NCBI GenBank assembly: GCA_038230415.1
Contig: JBBRNH010000003.1
Location: forward strand, 1-64,000
DNA from: JBBRNH01 sp038230415
GTDB lineage: Bacteria; Bacteroidota; Bacteroidia; Cytophagales; Spirosomataceae
Direction: 5' to 3'
Length of the DNA: 64,000 bases
Numbering within the stretch: the stretch's first letter is position 1; each line of letters starts with the position of its first letter. A program made the position numbers and the translations under genes. This document shows, piece by piece, positions 9,191 through 18,733 of this stretch. A model generated the notes under the pieces. It was given only the letters and a program-made list of their open reading frames with translations, ran no database searches and was not told where the DNA came from.

Positions 9191-12100
9191 GCCCATCGTC
9201 ACGCCATTTTTAATGGACAGGTACGTGTTCACCCGCTGGGCTTCATTATCGCTCAGGTTGCTGCCGTAGATGATGACCTCGTTGATGTTTCCTTCCCAGG
9301 GTTCTGTACCAGCCGACCCTCTATCGGCTCCTACCGACAGTTCTTTGAAAAAGTAGGATTGAGCCGTAGGGGCAAATCCGGCAGACTCATCAATGAAACT
9401 CCAGCCGGGCGTGTCCTTGAATCCATCGGTCCAGGTGTTCATTGACGTACCGAATGACGCGACGCTGTTGGCCGAAGCAAAGCCCAGCACCTGAGGCTGG
9501 CTGTGCTGGGTGAGGGCATCGCGCGTATAATTGGTGCCGTTATAGTAGCCATTGACACCGCCAGCGGGCGAAAACTTATTGCCTTTGCCAAATGGCCCTA
9601 AATCGGGCGATCCACCCACCCCATACGGATTCCAGCCGTTGGACAAGACACCGTAGTTCAGTTTGTTGAATTCGAAATAGTCAAAAACCGATGCTGTCGA
9701 CAGCAGGGTGCCTACTGCCAGATCAGCCGATTGATCCTCTGCCGCCATCATAAACGTGTAAGGCGAATTGCTCGGCATGAACGAATTCGGATTGTACAGC
9801 ACCTTCGACCCTTTGTAATAAATGGTCGAATTATAGTTGACCATCCGCCCGCCATCTGTGACATATTCGGGCTGGTTGGCGGCAGCAGTCTGCGTCAGGC
9901 TGTACGGATTCTGTAATGCCTGGCTATCCCACTGCGACACGGCAGTGCCGCTGGTAGTTACGCCCGCGTCAGCTTTAAGCCATACTTTCAGGTTCGTACT
10001 AACCCCCCCCGGTGCTTTCTGCGAAGCTCCGAAGGTGAAGAACTGCCCGTTGAGAATCACTACGGGTGTTGGTACGCCGAGGTTATTCACCGTAACCAAG
10101 TTACCCAACCCGTCTGGCGCGAGGGCCACTTCGGTGGTGAGAAGTGGCGTAAAACCGGCGGTGGTGCTGATGAGCAGGTGGTCGGCAAAACTCGATGCCG
10201 GAATACCCACGTAATACGACGTTCCTACGGCTCCTGTTTCCTGCATTTTCCAGGTAGCAGCCATGCGGAAGAACCCTACCCCACCCGGCGTAGTAAAACT
10301 CACTGGCGCGTATGCCATTGAGTAGCTGTGGGGGTTGCCGTTGTCGGCCCACGACGCAAACGACTTGTCAACCAAGAAACTGCCCGTGTTGGCCGAGTTG
10401 CTGGCCGCAATGGTAGCGATACTGAGAATCGGCTGCGCCATGATGTTCACGCTCTTCGACTGCTTCTGGTTCAGTCCGCTGGCATCGTCGCGGCCAATGG
10501 CCCCAATGTTGGCTTTGTAGATACCGTTGGTGGCTGCGTTCCAGAATTTGGTGGTTCCGTCCGAAGCCACGTAATCCGTTGCCGTGCGCTGGTCAATGGT
10601 AATCCCGTATTTAGTGGCTAAGTAAGAATTCACCCGCCCCATTTCAGCATCCGTCAGTTGACGGGTATAGACCAACGCTTCGGGAATGCGTCCTTTCCAG
10701 TACTCCCCCCCACTCGACCCGATGAACAAGTGATTACCAATAAAAACGTTGGACTGAAAGGCATCGAGCGGGGTTGCCTGCTTGTAGCCATCAACCCAGC
10801 TCACAATATTGTCGGCTCCGTAATTAACCGTTGGTGAGAGGTTGGTTGAGCCGAGGGAAAAAATCTGGGGCTGACGGTTGGTGCCGCCCGTGTTGCCGTT
10901 ATAGAGCAAGGCTCCTCCTCCGTTAAAAATATTCGGCACACTGTTACCCATAAAAGGCCGCCAACCGTTGGGGCTGTTGCCATCGGTATAGAGGTCAAGT
11001 GCGGGGTAGTTACCGTCGGGTCCTACGCCCATCGGCCCCCGGTATTCAGTTTTGAAGGTGCGCTCGTCAAGGGCGAGCGAAATGAGTTGAAACGGTGAAC
11101 TCTGGCAGTAAATCCGGTGGTCAGTCTGGAGCCAGTTGGCAATGTCGCCGTTAAAACTCAGCGACGGGTTGTAGTTCACTAACTTCGATGTTGTGGTCTT
11201 ATTGAACGTAGGCCGGTAAAAATCAACGCCCTGCGTTACGGCCTGACCGCCCGTTACGGCATCGCTCCAGGTGCCAACTTTGGCTCCATCGGCCAGGCTG
11301 GTTAAGTCATCGGCCCGGAGCCAGATAGCCAGGTCAGCAGCCACCCCGCCCGGTGCCGGTGCGGTGGTTGACGTAGGCCGTCCGTTGGCGGCAAAGGTGT
11401 TTCCCGAAAATACTTTAACAATGCCGGTGGTTTCGGTGAGGTCGGTCCCGGTCTGGAAATTACCGCAACCCACCAGACTCACAATCGGAGCCGCGCCGAA
11501 ACTGGCCGTGGTGCCTGCGCTGGCCGTCGTGTTGACCCAGACATAAATGCCGGAGTTAGCACCGAGTGCATCGTGCGAGGCCACAAAATCGGGTTTGCCA
11601 TCGTTCGTAACATCCACCCATTGGGCGTATTCGGACCCATATTCACCAATCACGTAGTTAAACGTGCCAGCCGGGTTGGTCAGCACCGATGAGGTGAACG
11701 CAGTGGCAAAGCCGCCCGCGCCGTTACCGGCAAATACAAAAATGGTGTTGGCCGAGTTGAACTCGTTGGCGTGAACAAAGTCGACCTTACCGTCGCCCGT
11801 TACGTCAATAAGCTGCGAGGTTTCGTTGCCGCCTTTACCCGTAAAAATAGACGAGCCGGTCTGGGCAAAACCCGTTGTGGTGACGGGTACGGTGGCAAAC
11901 GTACCGGGTGTTGCCTGGGCAATCCAGACCTTAACGGTGCTGGGATACTGATTGGTCATTACCAGATCGGCACGACCGTCGCCCGTTACGTCACGCAAAA
12001 AACCAACCTCGTCGGGTGTTACGCCCGATGTGTGGTAGGCTGTAGAGCCCGTTAATGATGTGGTGACGGCGGTGGTGGCAAACGTACCGTTGCCATTGCC

Positions 12101-12694
12101 GAGATAGACGCTGATTTGGTCATCGTTACCCGAAAAAGCGTAGTCCATGTCACCATCGTTGTCTATATCAGCCATGAATGACTGCTGACAGCAATCAATA
12201 CCGGCAAACTTATACAGGTTTCCGGGACCGGGGTTGCTGCTGGTCAGGATAGGCGTTTTCGCGAAGCCGCCTTTGCCCGTTCCGGGATACACAAAAATGA
12301 AGTTTCCAACGGTGGTTCCGTCAAATTCGGTAGCGTGAACAATATCCACCACGCCGTCGCCGGTTGCATCCACATAAAACGTAGCCGAGAGACCATCGTC
12401 GCCGAAGACCTCGGTGCCTTTATCGTTGCGGCTAAAGCCGGTATCAAAGGTTTTGGTAATTTTGAACGTACCGTCGCCATTGCTGACGTATATAGACACG
12501 CCGGTACCGGCCCCGCTGTTGTCGTCGGCTCCGTGCATAAAGGCGAGACCGTTTTGGGCCTGTGCCGTAGTCATTCCTAACCAGCCGGCTAAGAACAACC
12601 AGAGGGCTACCTGCCGAGCCAACAAGGTCAGCAGGGCAAAAGCATCTCGCCGGAGCCGGTTTTTGCCTAAACTATGTAAATGTAACGTGTTCAT
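9188..12694 (-). CDS. Secreted VCBS/FG-GAP and LamG surface protein, N-terminal part
   Basis: The chosen start is the ATG at 12694 because it is followed by a long signal peptide ending AQAQ near residue 47; the open frame upstream has no such feature. Residues ~50-440 carry VCBS/FG-GAP-like calcium-binding repeats (DNDGDMDYAF, DVTGDGRADL, DVTGDGKVDF, DVTNDGKPDF). Then follow two LamG/concanavalin-like modules with DUF8202-type QKQSKS segments between them. The frame ends after 1168 residues at a TAG inside a module and continues downstream, so the intended product was about 2617 residues. Such proteins are usually large secreted adhesins in Cytophagales (family knowledge). It is first in a likely three-reading-frame transcript. 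Confidence 0.85.
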   Translation of the reverse strand: MNTLHLHSLGKNRLRRDAFALLTLLARQVALWLFLAGWLGMTTAQAQNGLAFMHGADDNSGAGTGVSIYVSNGDGTFKITKTFDTGFSRNDKGTEVFGDDGLSATFYVDATGDGVVDIVHATEFDGTTVGNFIFVYPGTGKGGFAKTPILTSSNPGPGNLYKFAGIDCCQQSFMADIDNDGDMDYAFSGNDDQISVYLGNGNGTFATTAVTTSLTGSTAYHTSGVTPDEVGFLRDVTGDGRADLVMTNQYPSTVKVWIAQATPGTFATVPVTTTGFAQTGSSIFTGKGGNETSQLIDVTGDGKVDFVHANEFNSANTIFVFAGNGAGGFATAFTSSVLTNPAGTFNYVIGEYGSEYAQWVDVTNDGKPDFVASHDALGANSGIYVWVNTTASAGTTASFGAAPIVSLVGCGNFQTGTDLTETTGIVKVFSGNTFAANGRPTSTTAPAPGGVAADLAIWLRADDLTSLADGAKVGTWSDAVTGGQAVTQGVDFYRPTFNKTTTSKLVNYNPSLSFNGDIANWLQTDHRIYCQSSPFQLISLALDERTFKTEYRGPMGVGPDGNYPALDLYTDGNSPNGWRPFMGNSVPNIFNGGGALLYNGNTGGTNRQPQIFSLGSTNLSPTVNYGADNIVSWVDGYKQATPLDAFQSNVFIGNHLFIGSSGGEYWKGRIPEALVYTRQLTDAEMGRVNSYLATKYGITIDQRTATDYVASDGTTKFWNAATNGIYKANIGAIGRDDASGLNQKQSKSVNIMAQPILSIATIAASNSANTGSFLVDKSFASWADNGNPHSYSMAYAPVSFTTPGGVGFFRMAATWKMQETGAVGTSYYVGIPASSFADHLLISTTAGFTPLLTTEVALAPDGLGNLVTVNNLGVPTPVVILNGQFFTFGASQKAPGGVSTNLKVWLKADAGVTTSGTAVSQWDSQALQNPYSLTQTAAANQPEYVTDGGRMVNYNSTIYYKGSKVLYNPNSFMPSNSPYTFMMAAEDQSADLAVGTLLSTASVFDYFEFNKLNYGVLSNGWNPYGVGGSPDLGPFGKGNKFSPAGGVNGYYNGTNYTRDALTQHSQPQVLGFASANSVASFGTSMNTWTDGFKDTPGWSFIDESAGFAPTAQSYFFKELSVGADRGSAGTEPWEGNINEVIIYGSNLSDNEAQRVNTYLSIKNGVTMG

Positions 12695-13061
12695 AATAAA
12701 CGTGTTAAATACTGTTTTCTGAAACTGATTGATTTTGGCATCATCATTGATGAGGCTGTATTCGTCGCGTGTTTGGCTGGCTTTCGCCGACAAACCGGCC
12801 AAAGCCCTGCCCTCTATGAGTGGGCCGGGCCGGGTGAGATGCGTTATGCCATCGGCAGGGCCGGTAACATTATTCGTCTGTATAGTTCGTTGCAGCATGG
12901 CAGCGAGTCCCTTCTGACAGGGCGTTTAGTTTCTATGTCGTCAATCAGCCACGCGGGTAGCCCTCAGGGGAGCTACCGACACAAGCGCGGCAAGCCACGC
13001 AAATCCGGTGGCTCAATCTGAGTTAATCAATAAATGCCCTGCGTGGGCGTTACTATAGTTG

Positions 13062-13092
13062 TTTGGCATACTTCTTGCTGGAAGTAGCTTTA
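13062..13092 (+). promoter_or_regulatory. Bacteroidota-type promoter candidate
   Basis: TTTG (13062-13065), a 19-bp gap, then TAGCTTTA (13085-13092). This fits the Bacteroidota consensus TTTG-N19-21-TAnnTTTG except for the last base. No coding gene follows on this strand. Confidence 0.5.
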
Positions 13093-13097
13093 TAGAC

Positions 13098-13276
13098 TGT
13101 ACAAACCACCGGATGACGCACAAGTAGCCGCCGGGTTTAAAGGGTCTGCATTCAGGAGAAGAAATCGAGAAGAGAAAGAGCCGCTTGTGAAGGCTTGAAG
13201 ATACCGGTCAGGGCCTTCGTGGTGCTGGCTGTTTTCCCGGAGAGCCGCCCACTGCAATGGGCGGTTTCTCCTTTTT
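13098..13276 (+). ncRNA. Putative small RNA of about 175 nt
   Basis: The stretch lies between a promoter-like element and a strong intrinsic terminator on the plus strand, while both flanking genes are on the minus strand. No open frame longer than a few codons fits. An internal stem is possible (GAAGGC pairing with GCCTTC). I do not recognise it as 6S, tmRNA, SRP or RNase P RNA. Transcription is inferred only. Confidence 0.4.
13240..13276 (+). terminator. Intrinsic terminator, plus strand
   Basis: CCGCCCA (13245-13251) pairs with TGGGCGG (13258-13264) around a 6-nt loop. The stem extends outward (GGAGA with TCTCC) and is followed by TTTTT. Confidence 0.6.
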
Positions 13277-13298
13277 GGTCAGTTTCTACTTTAATTTA

Positions 13299-13380
13299 CC
13301 CCTCCCCTGCCCCTCCCCATGAGGGAGGGGTGAAGCCAATCTGACTTATCCCTCCCTCATGGGGAGGGGCAGGGGAGGGG
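13299..13380. repeat. Perfect 31-bp inverted repeat (REP-like hairpin)
   Basis: Arms 13299-13329 and 13350-13380 are exact reverse complements with a 20-bp spacer and consist of CCCCTCCCC-type sequence. It sits directly after the stop codon of the DUF11 protein gene and may end its transcript. Similar hairpins are common as dispersed repeats in bacterial genomes (family knowledge). Confidence 0.85.
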
Positions 13381-13386
13381 TGTTCG

Positions 13387-15219
13387 TCACCTCTGCGATT
13401 TTGTTTTCTTGATCGTGAACGGTACACAAAGCTCTTTCGGGCAGCAATCGCCCGGCACAAACACAATTGGGCAGCAGCCACCCGCCGGGCAGGTGCCTAC
13501 CGTGGCGGTGTAGGTATACGTACCCGCCATCGTAACGGTATATGTTGATCCCGTACTAACCTGCTGTCCGTTTCTAAACCAGACTACGTTACCCGCTCCG
13601 GCATTGGCCGTAATCTCAAAGGCATCACCGTCGCAAATCGGCATTGGCACCGTTACGCACGCGCTGGCGTAGTCGTCTTCGTTCAGTACGCCGTTGTTGG
13701 GGGTCGAATTGGGGTCTTTCTGATCGGCGCGGGTCACTTCGGCAATGTTAAATGCCGTGCCGGGGCCGGTCACCTGGGTTTGCATCACGAGCGTTACCGA
13801 CGCGCCCAACGCGAGTGTGGTAGCGGCAGGCCACCGAACAACGTTATCGGCACCAACCGACAGCGATGGCACCGAACTCACAAACCGGAGCGTGGCGGGC
13901 AGGGTGTCAGACACAAATACATTGGTAGCCGGGTCTGGCCCGGCGTTGGTCAGCACGAGCGAAAAGGAGACGTTTGCGCCGACCCCTACCGTCTGCGAAC
14001 TGGGTACCGACGATTTTTTGGTGAGCGACAGGTTAGCCCGTTGATTGGTACACTGTTGCACAGGGCAGATGGTCAGGTCTTCGTAAATCCCCGCCGACTG
14101 CACACTCTGGAGCGAATAACTATTGGCCCCGGTAATGACTTCGTTCATAATCGTGGGCGGAAAATCACTGCGGTGCAGCCACGTCAGGTCAAAACAGGCG
14201 CTGTTGCTGGCACCCACATAGTCAAACCCAAGACACCCTACCGTTGTCCAGGTAGTTGTGGTCGAAACGGGGCTACCGGGGCGGGTTGGCGGGCTGTATT
14301 TCGTGTTGTATGATACCACGCCGATGCCCGTAGTAGCCGTTAGGCTGCCGTTGAGGTCTTGGGCGGTATAGTTCGGGTTGTTGGCCGGGCTGTTACTGGA
14401 GAAGTTTCCTTCCTTTACGATAACCGGGTTTCCGAGCTTCGTGGCATCATACTTAATCCGGTAATTGGCATCACCCATCAAAAAACGGCTGGCCTCGTCG
14501 GGCGATTTTACCTCTACCAACACCACCGCTTTCTTGGTTACGCAGTCAAATGATTTCAGCGACAGCCGAACGCCGTAGCGTGCCGACGATGAAGCCGGTG
14601 GCGTTACGCAATATTGCGCCGGACAGATATTGAGGTTCTCAAATACCCCGCCCGCCGGTACTGCCGTCAGCGAGTAACTGTACGGTTGCGTACCTGTGCT
14701 TCTTACCACCACTTCGTTCATCCCGGTTTTAGGAAAATCGGTGTTGGTGTTCCAGGTCAGGCTGTAACAATCCGAGATTTTAATCAGGTCGAAACCGATG
14801 CACGAAACCGTTGTCCAGTCGTAGCCGACCGTTACGGCACCGACGCGCCCGGCGTATTTGGTGTTGAGCGATACCTGCCCAATGGTTGGCCCGGCGGTTG
14901 ACCCTTCGAGGTCCTGACTGGAATAGGCGGTCTGATTCGCCGGCGCATCGCCCGAAAAATTTTCCTGCGATACAATCGTCGGGTTTACCATCAGGCGCGG
15001 GTCATACCTGAACCGATAATTGGCATCACCCATCTTGAACGTTGTGGACGCGGGCGCGGTGGTGGTGGTTGGGTGTGCTTTTACCTGCACCTGCACTACG
15101 GTTTTCAGCGCACCACAGTCTACCGACTTAATCACAAACCGTACATCGAACTTGCCCTGCTGGGCCATGGTGACCGAGCCGAACAACAACAGCAAGCCTA
15201 AAAAATAGAACTTTTTCAT
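13387..15219 (-). CDS. Secreted protein with two cohesin-like modules and a DUF11 domain
   Basis: The 610-residue product has a clear signal peptide (MKKFYFLGLLLLFG... MAQQ). Two homologous ~175-residue modules follow (about 25-200 and 215-395), each with the phrase MGDANYR(F/I)(R/K)YD and a C-terminal Cys pair. This resembles cohesin or dockerin-binding-like modules, but the assignment is tentative. A DUF11 module (about 405-510, NLSLTKKSS...GPDPATNVFVSDTLP) and an Ig-like module follow, then a Cys-rich tail (GGCCPIVF, GDCCPKELC). There is no evident sorting domain. It shares style and strand with the adhesins at its 3' side but is separated from them by almost 700 bp, so it is probably a separate transcript. 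It is likely an extracellular structural or adhesive protein. Confidence 0.8.
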   Translation of the reverse strand: MKKFYFLGLLLLFGSVTMAQQGKFDVRFVIKSVDCGALKTVVQVQVKAHPTTTTAPASTTFKMGDANYRFRYDPRLMVNPTIVSQENFSGDAPANQTAYSSQDLEGSTAGPTIGQVSLNTKYAGRVGAVTVGYDWTTVSCIGFDLIKISDCYSLTWNTNTDFPKTGMNEVVVRSTGTQPYSYSLTAVPAGGVFENLNICPAQYCVTPPASSSARYGVRLSLKSFDCVTKKAVVLVEVKSPDEASRFLMGDANYRIKYDATKLGNPVIVKEGNFSSNSPANNPNYTAQDLNGSLTATTGIGVVSYNTKYSPPTRPGSPVSTTTTWTTVGCLGFDYVGASNSACFDLTWLHRSDFPPTIMNEVITGANSYSLQSVQSAGIYEDLTICPVQQCTNQRANLSLTKKSSVPSSQTVGVGANVSFSLVLTNAGPDPATNVFVSDTLPATLRFVSSVPSLSVGADNVVRWPAATTLALGASVTLVMQTQVTGPGTAFNIAEVTRADQKDPNSTPNNGVLNEDDYASACVTVPMPICDGDAFEITANAGAGNVVWFRNGQQVSTGSTYTVTMAGTYTYTATVGTCPAGGCCPIVFVPGDCCPKELCVPFTIKKTKSQR

Positions 15220-15764
15220 AGTAGAGAGATTTCTGAATTATACCATCACGGTGTTTAAGGCCAAGTTGTTTATCATCGAAATTCACGTTTTACGGCGTTT
15301 GGCTTAACTTGGTTTTCTGTACTGGCACAATAGTTGCTGAGGCTCTGGTCTTGTTTTATTTTGACCTGGCATACTGTATTAGTACCGATGTGACACGTCT
15401 CTGCTCTCTACTTCCTCCCCGTTCACGTCGGCACTCACTTATTAGCTGACTTCCTTAGTAGGCCTTATTTGCGACATTTGCCAGCAACAATCCTGCAAAC
15501 GTCATTTTCGAGCGACAATGGCATTTCGTCCGTTTGTCTATCTGCTTAGAATTGTGCCAAAATAATGCCAGCCTGTAAATGGAATGAATTTTTATTTTTA
15601 TTAATGGAAACTTGTGGTAACTCTGACAAAACAGTAGAGTATGCTTAGACACAAGCAGAAATTAGACTTTTACGGGAAAGCAAAAAGCCCGTCAGCCCAC
15701 AGAGGGCCAACAGGCTTTTCAGACCAGCGTAGAGACGCATAGTTGCGTCTCTTGGATTTACGCG
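15220..15764. other. 545-bp intergenic region
   Basis: It holds the upstream region of the DUF11 protein gene and the uvrA terminator. It is AT-richer than its surroundings. A 65-codon minus-strand open frame (15455-15652) has no supporting feature. I see no tRNA or clear riboswitch. Confidence 0.6.
15681..15720 (-). terminator. Intrinsic terminator of uvrA
   Basis: On the minus strand AGCCTGTTGGCCC pairs with GGGCTGACGGGCT, with mismatches, and is followed by TTTTT. It begins about 45 bp past the uvrA stop. Confidence 0.7.
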
Positions 15765-18662
15765 CTACAAACCAAGTTCCGGTTTCAGAAATGCGCCGGT
15801 ATAACTCTTTTTCACCGTCGCCACTTTTTCCGGCGTTCCTTCGGCAATGATTTGACCGCCTTTATTACCCCCTTCCGGGCCGAGGTCAATGACGTGATCC
15901 GAGACTTTGATTACGTCCATATTATGCTCGATAATCAAAACCGTGTTGCCCTTGTTAGCGAGTTTGTTCAGCACGTCTAACAAATGCGCGATGTCCTGAA
16001 AATGCAGCCCCGTTGTGGGTTCATCTAAGATATAAAGCGTTTTGCCGGTGTCTTTTTTGGAGAGTTCTTCGGCCAATTTCACCCGTTGCGCTTCTCCGCC
16101 ACTCAGCGTCGTGGCGTGCTGACCGAGGGTGATGTAGCCCAAGCCTACATCGCTGAGAGTCTGTACTTTACGCATAATTTTGGGCTGACTGGCAAAGAAA
16201 TCAAGACTCTGCTCAACGGTCATATCCAGCACATCGGCAACGGATTTCCCCTTGAAGCGCACTTCCAGCGTTTCGCGGTTGAAGCGTTTGCCCTTGCACG
16301 TTTCGCACAGCACGTGAACGTCGGGCAGAAACTCCATTTCTATCTTTTTCACGCCCGCCCCCTCGCACACTTCGCACCGCCCGCCCTTCACGTTAAAGGA
16401 AAACCGGCCCGGTTTGTAACCCCTGATTTTAGCTTCGGGCAGTTCGGCAAACAGCGTTCTGATCTCCGAAAACATCCCCGTATAGGTGGCCGGGTTTGAG
16501 CGGGGTGTGCGGCCAATCGGTGATTGATCCACCTCGATTACCTTATCTAAATACTCTAAACCGTCCACCGATTTAAACGGCAGAGCCTCGCGTTTCGACT
16601 TATAAAAATGTTTGTTCAGCACCGGAAACAACGTTTCGTGGATCAGCGATGACTTGCCCGAACCCGACACACCCGTAATACTCACCATCTTACCGAGCGG
16701 TAACTTGAGCGTTACGTTTTTGAGATTGTTGCCCTCTGCTCCCTTGATAATCAAAAACTTACCGTTGCCCATACGCCGTTCGGCAGGCACGGCAATGGAT
16801 TTTCGCCCGCTCAGATAATCGGCGGTGGTGCTGCCGTTGAGCAGAAACTCGGCGGGCGTACCCGCCCCCACCACCTGCCCGCCGTGCCGCCCCGCGCCGG
16901 GGCCAATGTCGAGCAGATAGTCCGATTCGAGCATCATGTCTTTATCATGCTCCACCACCAGCACGGTGTTACCGAGGTCGCGCAGATTTTTGAGCGATTC
17001 GATGAGTTTCACGTTGTCGCGCTGATGCAGCCCGATACTCGGCTCATCCATAATATACAGTACACCAACGAGTTGCGTCCCGATCTGCGTAGCCAGTCGA
17101 ATCCGTTGCGCTTCGCCACCACTCAGCGTTCGGATGGGCCGGTCGAGGGTGAGATAGTCTAAGCCAATGTCTAACAAAAACCCGACGCGCTTACGGATTT
17201 CTTTCAGGATTTCTTTGCCGATGATGTTCTGCCGGTCGGTCAGGCGGGTTTCTACGTTCACCAACCAGGCCGACAGTTCAGAAATATCCATCCGGGCGAG
17301 GTCAGAAATGTTTTTACCGGCAATTCTGACGTATAGCGATTCGCGTTTGAGCCGCGCCCCATTACATTCCGGGCAGGTATTCACGGCCATAAAGTCTTTC
17401 AGCCAGTCAAGAATTTTGTCGTTGGCCGTTTCCTGCTGCCGTTTCAGAAAGTTAATCACCCCCTCAAATCGCACAGTAGGCATAGCCGGTTCGGCGTTGA
17501 CTGCCACCCGGCCCGGTGCTTTTTTGGCCGGTGCCGGGGCTTCTTCTTCGGGCAGTCCGTGCAGCAGAATCTCCAGCACCTCCGGCGGAAACTTAGAAAC
17601 GGGCGTGGTCAGGTTCAGTTTGTGCTTTTTCAGGATGATTTCGATTTCCTTAAAAAACCACAGTTCGCGGTATTCGCCGAGCGGGGCAATGGCTCCCCGA
17701 CTGATACTCAATGATTTATCGGGAATAACGGACTCTTCGGTGATTTCTTCTACCTGCCCCAGACCCAGACAGGTAGGGCACCAACCGTAGGGCGAATTGA
17801 ACGAAAACGAGTTTGGCGACGGCTCATCGTAGCTGATGCCTGATTCGGGGTCCATCAGGTTCTGCGAGAAATATTGCAGTTTCCCGGCTCCGTCGAGCAG
17901 TTGCATAGCCCCTTTGCCCTGTTTGAGCGACGTTTGCACCGACTGACTGAGCCGGAACCGCGAGTCGGGTTCGTCGGGTTTTGGCACGATCCGGTCAATC
18001 ACCAGCTCAATGTCATGCACTTTATAGCGGTCGAGCTGCATCTTCGGCACAATGTCCTGAATGGCTCCATCAATCCTGACTTTCACGTAGCCGAGTTTGG
18101 CGATCTGCACAAACAGTTCGCGATAGTGGCCTTTGCGCCCCCGCACGAGCGGAGCCAACAGCACGAGTTTTTGGCCCGCATACTGCTCCTGAATGGTGTC
18201 AATGATCTGATCTTGTGATTGCCGTATCATTTTCCGGCCCGTCACATAAGAGAACGCTTCGCCGGCGCGGGCGTAAAGCAGCCGCAGAAAATCATAAATC
18301 TCGGTGGTGGTGCCAACGGTAGAGCGCGGATTTTTGGAGGTGGTTTTCTGCTCGATGGAGATTACCGGACTCAGACCGTTGATTTTGTCCACGTCGGGCC
18401 GTTCCATGTCGCCCAAGAACGAACGGGCGTAGGCCGAAAAACTCTCCATGTACCGGCGTTGGCCCTCGGCATAAATCGTATCGAAGGCCAGCGACGATTT
18501 GCCGCTGCCGCTGATGCCCGTTACCACCACGAGTTTGTTGCGCGGGATGGTAACGTCAATGTTTTTGAGGTTGTGTTCGCGTGCGCCGAGGACTTCGATC
18601 TGGTCGTACCCCGTGAGGTCAACATCGGTCAGGGCGGGTGCAGCAGCGGTTTCTGTAGTCAC
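15765..18662 (-). CDS. uvrA: Excinuclease ABC subunit A
   Basis: UvrA is the DNA-damage-recognising ATPase of nucleotide excision repair. It acts as a dimer and loads UvrB. The 965 residues match the usual length. Visible: first Walker A GISGSGKSS (~48), a CPTC zinc-type motif (~280), CPEC (~440), signature LSGGEAQRIRLA (~515), second Walker A GVSGSGKSS (~665), the CEVC/CETC zinc finger (~765-790) and second signature LSGGEAQRVKLA (~855), with DEP Walker B motifs after each signature. The start is a GTG at 18662, giving MTTETAAAP before the conserved domain. An Ala/Pro-rich insertion (EEEAPAPAKK, ~380) lies in the first half. It lies 71 bp downstream of the WD40 gene on the same strand, and an intrinsic terminator follows. 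Confidence 0.97.
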   Translation of the reverse strand: MTTETAAAPALTDVDLTGYDQIEVLGAREHNLKNIDVTIPRNKLVVVTGISGSGKSSLAFDTIYAEGQRRYMESFSAYARSFLGDMERPDVDKINGLSPVISIEQKTTSKNPRSTVGTTTEIYDFLRLLYARAGEAFSYVTGRKMIRQSQDQIIDTIQEQYAGQKLVLLAPLVRGRKGHYRELFVQIAKLGYVKVRIDGAIQDIVPKMQLDRYKVHDIELVIDRIVPKPDEPDSRFRLSQSVQTSLKQGKGAMQLLDGAGKLQYFSQNLMDPESGISYDEPSPNSFSFNSPYGWCPTCLGLGQVEEITEESVIPDKSLSISRGAIAPLGEYRELWFFKEIEIILKKHKLNLTTPVSKFPPEVLEILLHGLPEEEAPAPAKKAPGRVAVNAEPAMPTVRFEGVINFLKRQQETANDKILDWLKDFMAVNTCPECNGARLKRESLYVRIAGKNISDLARMDISELSAWLVNVETRLTDRQNIIGKEILKEIRKRVGFLLDIGLDYLTLDRPIRTLSGGEAQRIRLATQIGTQLVGVLYIMDEPSIGLHQRDNVKLIESLKNLRDLGNTVLVVEHDKDMMLESDYLLDIGPGAGRHGGQVVGAGTPAEFLLNGSTTADYLSGRKSIAVPAERRMGNGKFLIIKGAEGNNLKNVTLKLPLGKMVSITGVSGSGKSSLIHETLFPVLNKHFYKSKREALPFKSVDGLEYLDKVIEVDQSPIGRTPRSNPATYTGMFSEIRTLFAELPEAKIRGYKPGRFSFNVKGGRCEVCEGAGVKKIEMEFLPDVHVLCETCKGKRFNRETLEVRFKGKSVADVLDMTVEQSLDFFASQPKIMRKVQTLSDVGLGYITLGQHATTLSGGEAQRVKLAEELSKKDTGKTLYILDEPTTGLHFQDIAHLLDVLNKLANKGNTVLIIEHNMDVIKVSDHVIDLGPEGGNKGGQIIAEGTPEKVATVKKSYTGAFLKPELGL

Positions 18663-18733
18663 GTACTTGCGGTTGGCTTATTCTTGGGAACAACGCCAAA
18701 CGCAGGTTGGGAGTTTCGGGCGGGGTGGTCTAT

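Larger units (their letters stand above)
12695..13386. other. 692-bp intergenic region upstream of the adhesin operon
   Basis: It contains the adhesin's upstream region (no clear minus-strand promoter seen), a plus-strand promoter, RNA and terminator candidate, and a 31-bp inverted repeat. Open frames here are short and have no supporting features. Confidence 0.6.

Noticed and set aside
12695..12898. 68-residue N-terminal extension of the split adhesin
   Set aside because: A clear signal peptide begins at the ATG at 12694, and the extension would place it internally.
13098..13276. Riboswitch or known housekeeping RNA
   Set aside because: I could not match conserved boxes of cobalamin, TPP or SAM riboswitches, 6S, SRP or tmRNA, and no gene follows on that strand.
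15455..15652. 65-codon minus-strand open frame between the DUF11 protein and uvrA genes
   Set aside because: No domain, no clear ribosome site or coupling, and low-complexity Lys/His content. Likely chance in AT-rich DNA.
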